Source of the DNA: Acetobacterium sp.
GTDB lineage: Bacteria; Bacillota; Clostridia; Eubacteriales; Eubacteriaceae
Reading direction: 5' to 3'
Assembly (NCBI GenBank): GCA_028692885.1
Contig: JAQUWM010000009.1
Location: 1 to 61,903 of the forward strand
Length of the DNA: 61,903 nt
Position 1 is the stretch's first letter. Each line of letters starts with the position of its first letter. The notes under the pieces are model-generated. The model made no database searches. It was given only the letters and a program-made list of their open reading frames with translations, and had not been told where the DNA came from. The position numbers and the translations under genes are program-made. Below are positions 59,228 through 61,903 of the stretch, piece by piece.

Positions 59228-61600
59228 ATGACCAATCAACCCGAAATAAAACTATCCGTTCGCAATCTGGTGGAGTTTATGCTCCGTTCCGGAAATATCG
59301 ACTCCCAATTCATCAGCAACGCCAGCGCTCTGGAAGGAACCCGGGCCCACCAAAAGGTTCAGAAGGACAATCAAGACAAGGGCTATACCCCCGAGGTATC
59401 GCTAAAATACAGCCTCACCTATGAAGGCTTCAAATTCCGGATCGAAGGCCGGGCCGACGGCATCATCGCCAGCGCTACCGGGATTATTGTCGACGAGATC
59501 AAGTCCACCAACCGGCCCCTGGAATCCATCGACGAAGACTATAATGAAACCCATTGGGCCCAGGCCAAATGCTACGCCTTTATTTACGCCGTCCAGAATG
59601 AGCTACCGGAAATCAGTGTTCAGCTGACCTATTTTCAGCTGGACAGCGATGAGATCAAGCAGTTTCTAAAAGTCTTTAACCAAACCGAACTGACCACTTT
59701 CTTTTACGAGCTGATCGATCAGTACCTGGTCTGGGCCCGTCTAACCAGCGACTGGGTGGCGAAGCGAAATGCTGCCATCCGGGCCCTGGATTTTCCCTTT
59801 GCGAGCTATCGCCGGGGCCAGCGGGAACTGGCGGTGGCGGTTTATAAAACCATTGCCGAACAGCAAAAGCTGTTTGTTCAGGCCCCCACCGGCATCGGGA
59901 AAACGATGTCGACGCTGTTTCCCGCCATCAAATCAATGGCTGAAGGGCATACGGGTAAAATTTTTTATCTGACCGCCAAAACCATTGTCCGGGAGGTAGC
60001 CGAGGAAGCCTTTGCCAAAATGGCGGATCAGGGGCTGGCTTTTAAAAGCGTCACCCTCACCGCCAAGGATAAAGTCTGTTTTCAGGCCGAAACCATCTGC
60101 GATCCCGATCACTGCCAGTACGCCCGGGGTCATTTCGATCGCGTCAACGGCGCTATTCTTGATCTGCTGGAGCAGGAAAACCGCCTGACCCGGCCGCTCA
60201 TTGAAGACTATGCCCACAAGCATCAGGTCTGCCCCTTTGAATTTTCCCTCGATTTAACGCTCTGGTGTGACTGTGTGATCTGTGATTACAACTATGTCTT
60301 TGATCCCCGGGTTTATCTCAAGCGCTTTTTTACCGATAACGGCGGCGACTACACTTTTCTGATTGACGAGGCCCATAATCTGGTGGACCGGGCCCGCTCG
60401 ATGTTTTCGGCGGAGCTTTATAAAAAACCATTCCTGGAGCTGAAACGTGTGTTTAAGGATCTCGATCCCGGTATCGCCAAGTCGCTGGAGAAACTTAATA
60501 CCCATATGATCGAGCTACGGAAACTGGCTGAGACCGACCAACATTATCTCCAGAAAGAGCTCCCTGGTGATTTCTTACCCCTACTGCTGAAGTTTATTCA
60601 TCATGCCGAAGCCTGGCTGGTTAAAAATGAGGGCAACGACTCCCACGAACAGCTGCTGGAACTGTATTTCAACGCCCTGACCTTTATGCGTACCGCCGAG
60701 TTTTACGATGACCGCTTTCTGACCTATGTGGAAAACGGCAACGGTGATACCAAAATAAAGCTCTTTTGTCTGGACCCCTCCCACCTGCTGAACGAAGCCA
60801 TCAAGCGGGGTCGGGCGGCGATCTTTTTTTCCGCCACGCTGTCGCCGCTGGACTATTTTGCGGAAATTCTGGGCGGGGACCCCGACAGCTATAAGATCAG
60901 CCTGCCCTCGCCCTTTGATGTCAAAAACCGGGAACTGCTGATCGCCGATACCATCTCGACCACCTTCCGGAACCGCGAAAAAACCTACCCCGTCATTGCC
61001 GACCGGATCAAAACTGTGGTGGAGCAACACCCGGGCAACTATCTGGTTTATTTTCCCTCTTATAAATATATGAACGCTGTATTTGATATTTTTACCAAAA
61101 CCTACCCGGAGGTCGCCACCATCCGGCAATCAACCGAAATGAACGAGATCGACCGAGAGCTGTTCCTCCATCAATTCCGACCGAAACCCAACGAAACCCG
61201 GGCTGGCCTGCTGGGCTTCGGGCTGCTGGGCGGGATCTTTTCCGAAGGCGTGGACTTAAAGCACGAGGGCCTGATAGGCGCCATTATTATCGGGGTGGGT
61301 CTGCCCCAGATCTGTTTTGAGCGCGATATTATCCGCGATTATTTTAATGAAAAGAACCACGCCGGCTATGAATATTCCTATCTCTATCCCGGTATGAACA
61401 AAGTGCTCCAGGCCGCTGGACGGGTGATCCGAACCGAAACCGACCGCGGCGTAATCGTCCTGATCGATGAGCGCTTCAGCAGCCCCAGCTATCGCCAGCT
61501 GTTTCCCCGGGAGTGGTTTCCCCATCGCCGGATTCGAAATGAGGCTGAGCTGAAAAAAGCCTTGCAGGATTTCTGGGCGATGGCTGAATCGCAAACTTGA
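59228..61600 (+). CDS. DinG/Rad3-like ATP-dependent DNA helicase with N-terminal nuclease-like domain
   Basis: The 790-residue protein starts with a PD-(D/E)XK-like domain (GRADGIIAS near residue 78, VDEIKSTNRP near residue 92). An SF2 helicase of the XPD/DinG type follows: Walker A APTGIGKTMS near residue 225, four-Cys Fe-S candidates in KVCFQ, CDPDHCQYA and VCPFEF, DEAH box LIDEAHNLVDRA near residue 385, and motif VI QAAGRVIRTETDRG near residue 735. It probably acts in DNA repair. ATG 59228 follows AGGTGA; the open frame reaches 59087 but no better start is there. GC content seems higher than its neighbours. Confidence 0.85.
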   Translation: MTNQPEIKLSVRNLVEFMLRSGNIDSQFISNASALEGTRAHQKVQKDNQDKGYTPEVSLKYSLTYEGFKFRIEGRADGIIASATGIIVDEIKSTNRPLESIDEDYNETHWAQAKCYAFIYAVQNELPEISVQLTYFQLDSDEIKQFLKVFNQTELTTFFYELIDQYLVWARLTSDWVAKRNAAIRALDFPFASYRRGQRELAVAVYKTIAEQQKLFVQAPTGIGKTMSTLFPAIKSMAEGHTGKIFYLTAKTIVREVAEEAFAKMADQGLAFKSVTLTAKDKVCFQAETICDPDHCQYARGHFDRVNGAILDLLEQENRLTRPLIEDYAHKHQVCPFEFSLDLTLWCDCVICDYNYVFDPRVYLKRFFTDNGGDYTFLIDEAHNLVDRARSMFSAELYKKPFLELKRVFKDLDPGIAKSLEKLNTHMIELRKLAETDQHYLQKELPGDFLPLLLKFIHHAEAWLVKNEGNDSHEQLLELYFNALTFMRTAEFYDDRFLTYVENGNGDTKIKLFCLDPSHLLNEAIKRGRAAIFFSATLSPLDYFAEILGGDPDSYKISLPSPFDVKNRELLIADTISTTFRNREKTYPVIADRIKTVVEQHPGNYLVYFPSYKYMNAVFDIFTKTYPEVATIRQSTEMNEIDRELFLHQFRPKPNETRAGLLGFGLLGGIFSEGVDLKHEGLIGAIIIGVGLPQICFERDIIRDYFNEKNHAGYEYSYLYPGMNKVLQAAGRVIRTETDRGVIVLIDERFSSPSYRQLFPREWFPHRRIRNEAELKKALQDFWAMAESQT

Positions 61601-61609
61601 CGTAAAAAA

Positions 61610-61640
61610 ACATCTGCTGTCGCACTACGACAGCAGATGT
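61610..61640. terminator. hairpin after the helicase gene
   Basis: ACATCTGCTGTCG and CGACAGCAGATGT are perfectly complementary with a five-base loop. On the minus strand a T run follows, so it fits best as a second terminator for the minus-strand gene, though it also lies just after the helicase stop. Confidence 0.75.
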
Positions 61641-61672
61641 CTGATAGACCATGATGGGATAATATAAAAAAT

Positions 61673-61696
61673 AGGACCAGCGCATTTACTGGTCCT
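61673..61696 (-). terminator. terminator of the partial Cys-rich gene
   Basis: AGGACCAG and CTGGTCCT pair around eight bases. On the minus strand ATTTTTTATATT follows, ten bases after the stop codon of the partial gene. Confidence 0.75.
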
Positions 61697-61706
61697 GGGG
61701 GAGGGG

Positions 61707-61903
61707 TTAGCTGTAGGTGGCATAATACTCAGCTTCGGCCTGCTGGGCTTTCTGGTTGCCGACGCCACAGCGGGGGTTAAGCAATGAACAGTTTTTACCG
61801 CAGCCGCCGCAGCGCAATTGGGCTAAAAATTCGCTGAGGCTGGGAACATCGGGTTCGGGTTCGTTAATCACCGGTTCCGTGACGGCCGGGGTTGCTTCGA
61901 CTA
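61707..61903 (-). CDS. C-terminal end of a Cys-rich protein (partial)
   Basis: The last 64 residues are visible. An acidic Pro/Glu-rich linker (VTEPVINEPEPDVPSLSEFL) leads to a compact Cys motif: RCGGCGKNCSLLNPRCGVGN, then QQAEAEYYATYS at the end. Four Cys in this spacing suggest an Fe-S or zinc site. Similar tails occur on membrane or flavin-linked redox proteins in clostridia, but I cannot name the family. The gene runs off the window. Confidence 0.7.
   Translation of the reverse strand, partial: VEATPAVTEPVINEPEPDVPSLSEFLAQLRCGGCGKNCSLLNPRCGVGNQKAQQAEAEYYATYS

Overview
The window looks like a chromosomal segment of an acetogenic, low-to-moderate GC Firmicute, most likely Acetobacterium or a close relative. 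The evidence is a monofunctional Ni-Fe-S carbon monoxide dehydrogenase (CooS) linked to a CooF-like ferredoxin and an FAD oxidoreductase, a complete type II fatty-acid operon of clostridial layout (fabT-fabH-acpP-fabK-fabD-fabG-fabF-accB-fabZ-accC-accD-accA), TTGACA/TATAAT promoters with 16-17 bp spacing, strong AGGAGG ribosome sites and many TTG/GTG starts. The genus is inferred from gene content; no 16S gene is present. I saw no tRNA, rRNA, CRISPR array, prophage or insertion sequence.

Layout. 1-5.0 kb: mogA, a PC4/YdbC protein with glutaredoxin, upp, then a tungstate ABC importer (tupABC) behind a long 5' leader ending in an intrinsic terminator. 5.2-8.6 kb: an HD-GYP protein and a polyamine importer locus reduced to potA and potD. 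8.9-13.2 kb (minus strand): glyoxalase, NifX-like protein, recO-era-dgkA-ybeY and a histidine phosphatase. 13.3-25.4 kb (plus): an EamA exporter, a nitronate monooxygenase-like flavoprotein, then the fatty-acid/malonyl-CoA operon with its FabT-type repressor. 25.5-35.4 kb (mostly minus): two zinc-ribbon proteins, cyclophilin, the cooS-cooF-oxidoreductase operon with a Fur-like gene upstream, an ArsR regulator, ohrR with glutathione peroxidase, and a large XRE regulator. 35.7-39.3 kb: a radical SAM protein resembling tungsten-oxidoreductase maturases, an ArsR with a CVC motif, a cysteine desulfurase and an Fe-S domain protein. 39.4-50.5 kb (minus): a chemosensory/two-component cluster (TetR-cheA-cheW-MCP-cheB-cheD-hybrid kinase-receiver-HD-GYP). 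50.7-61.9 kb: a COG2509 flavoprotein, flavodoxin, C11 peptidase lipoprotein, two secondary transporters, a DinG-like helicase and the end of a Cys-rich protein.

Themes. Tungsten/molybdenum handling recurs (mogA, tupABC, the radical SAM maturase), which fits an acetogen. Redox and peroxide defence (glutaredoxin, ohrR-gpx, Fur, flavodoxin) sits near the oxygen-sensitive CO dehydrogenase. Signalling is rich in c-di-GMP and chemosensory parts.

Most interesting observations: (i) a promoter-leader-terminator arrangement before tupA with a repeated complementary hexamer, resembling a riboswitch or attenuator; (ii) a family of about 100-120 bp MITE-like elements with terminal inverted repeats in three or four intergenic positions; (iii) an apparent potA-potC in-frame fusion that removed the permease genes; (iv) a 46-bp nearly perfect palindrome between fabH and acpP; (v) face-to-face TTGACA sites in a large inverted repeat upstream of the CVC-type ArsR; (vi) a TetR operator heading a whole chemosensory operon that lacks cheR.
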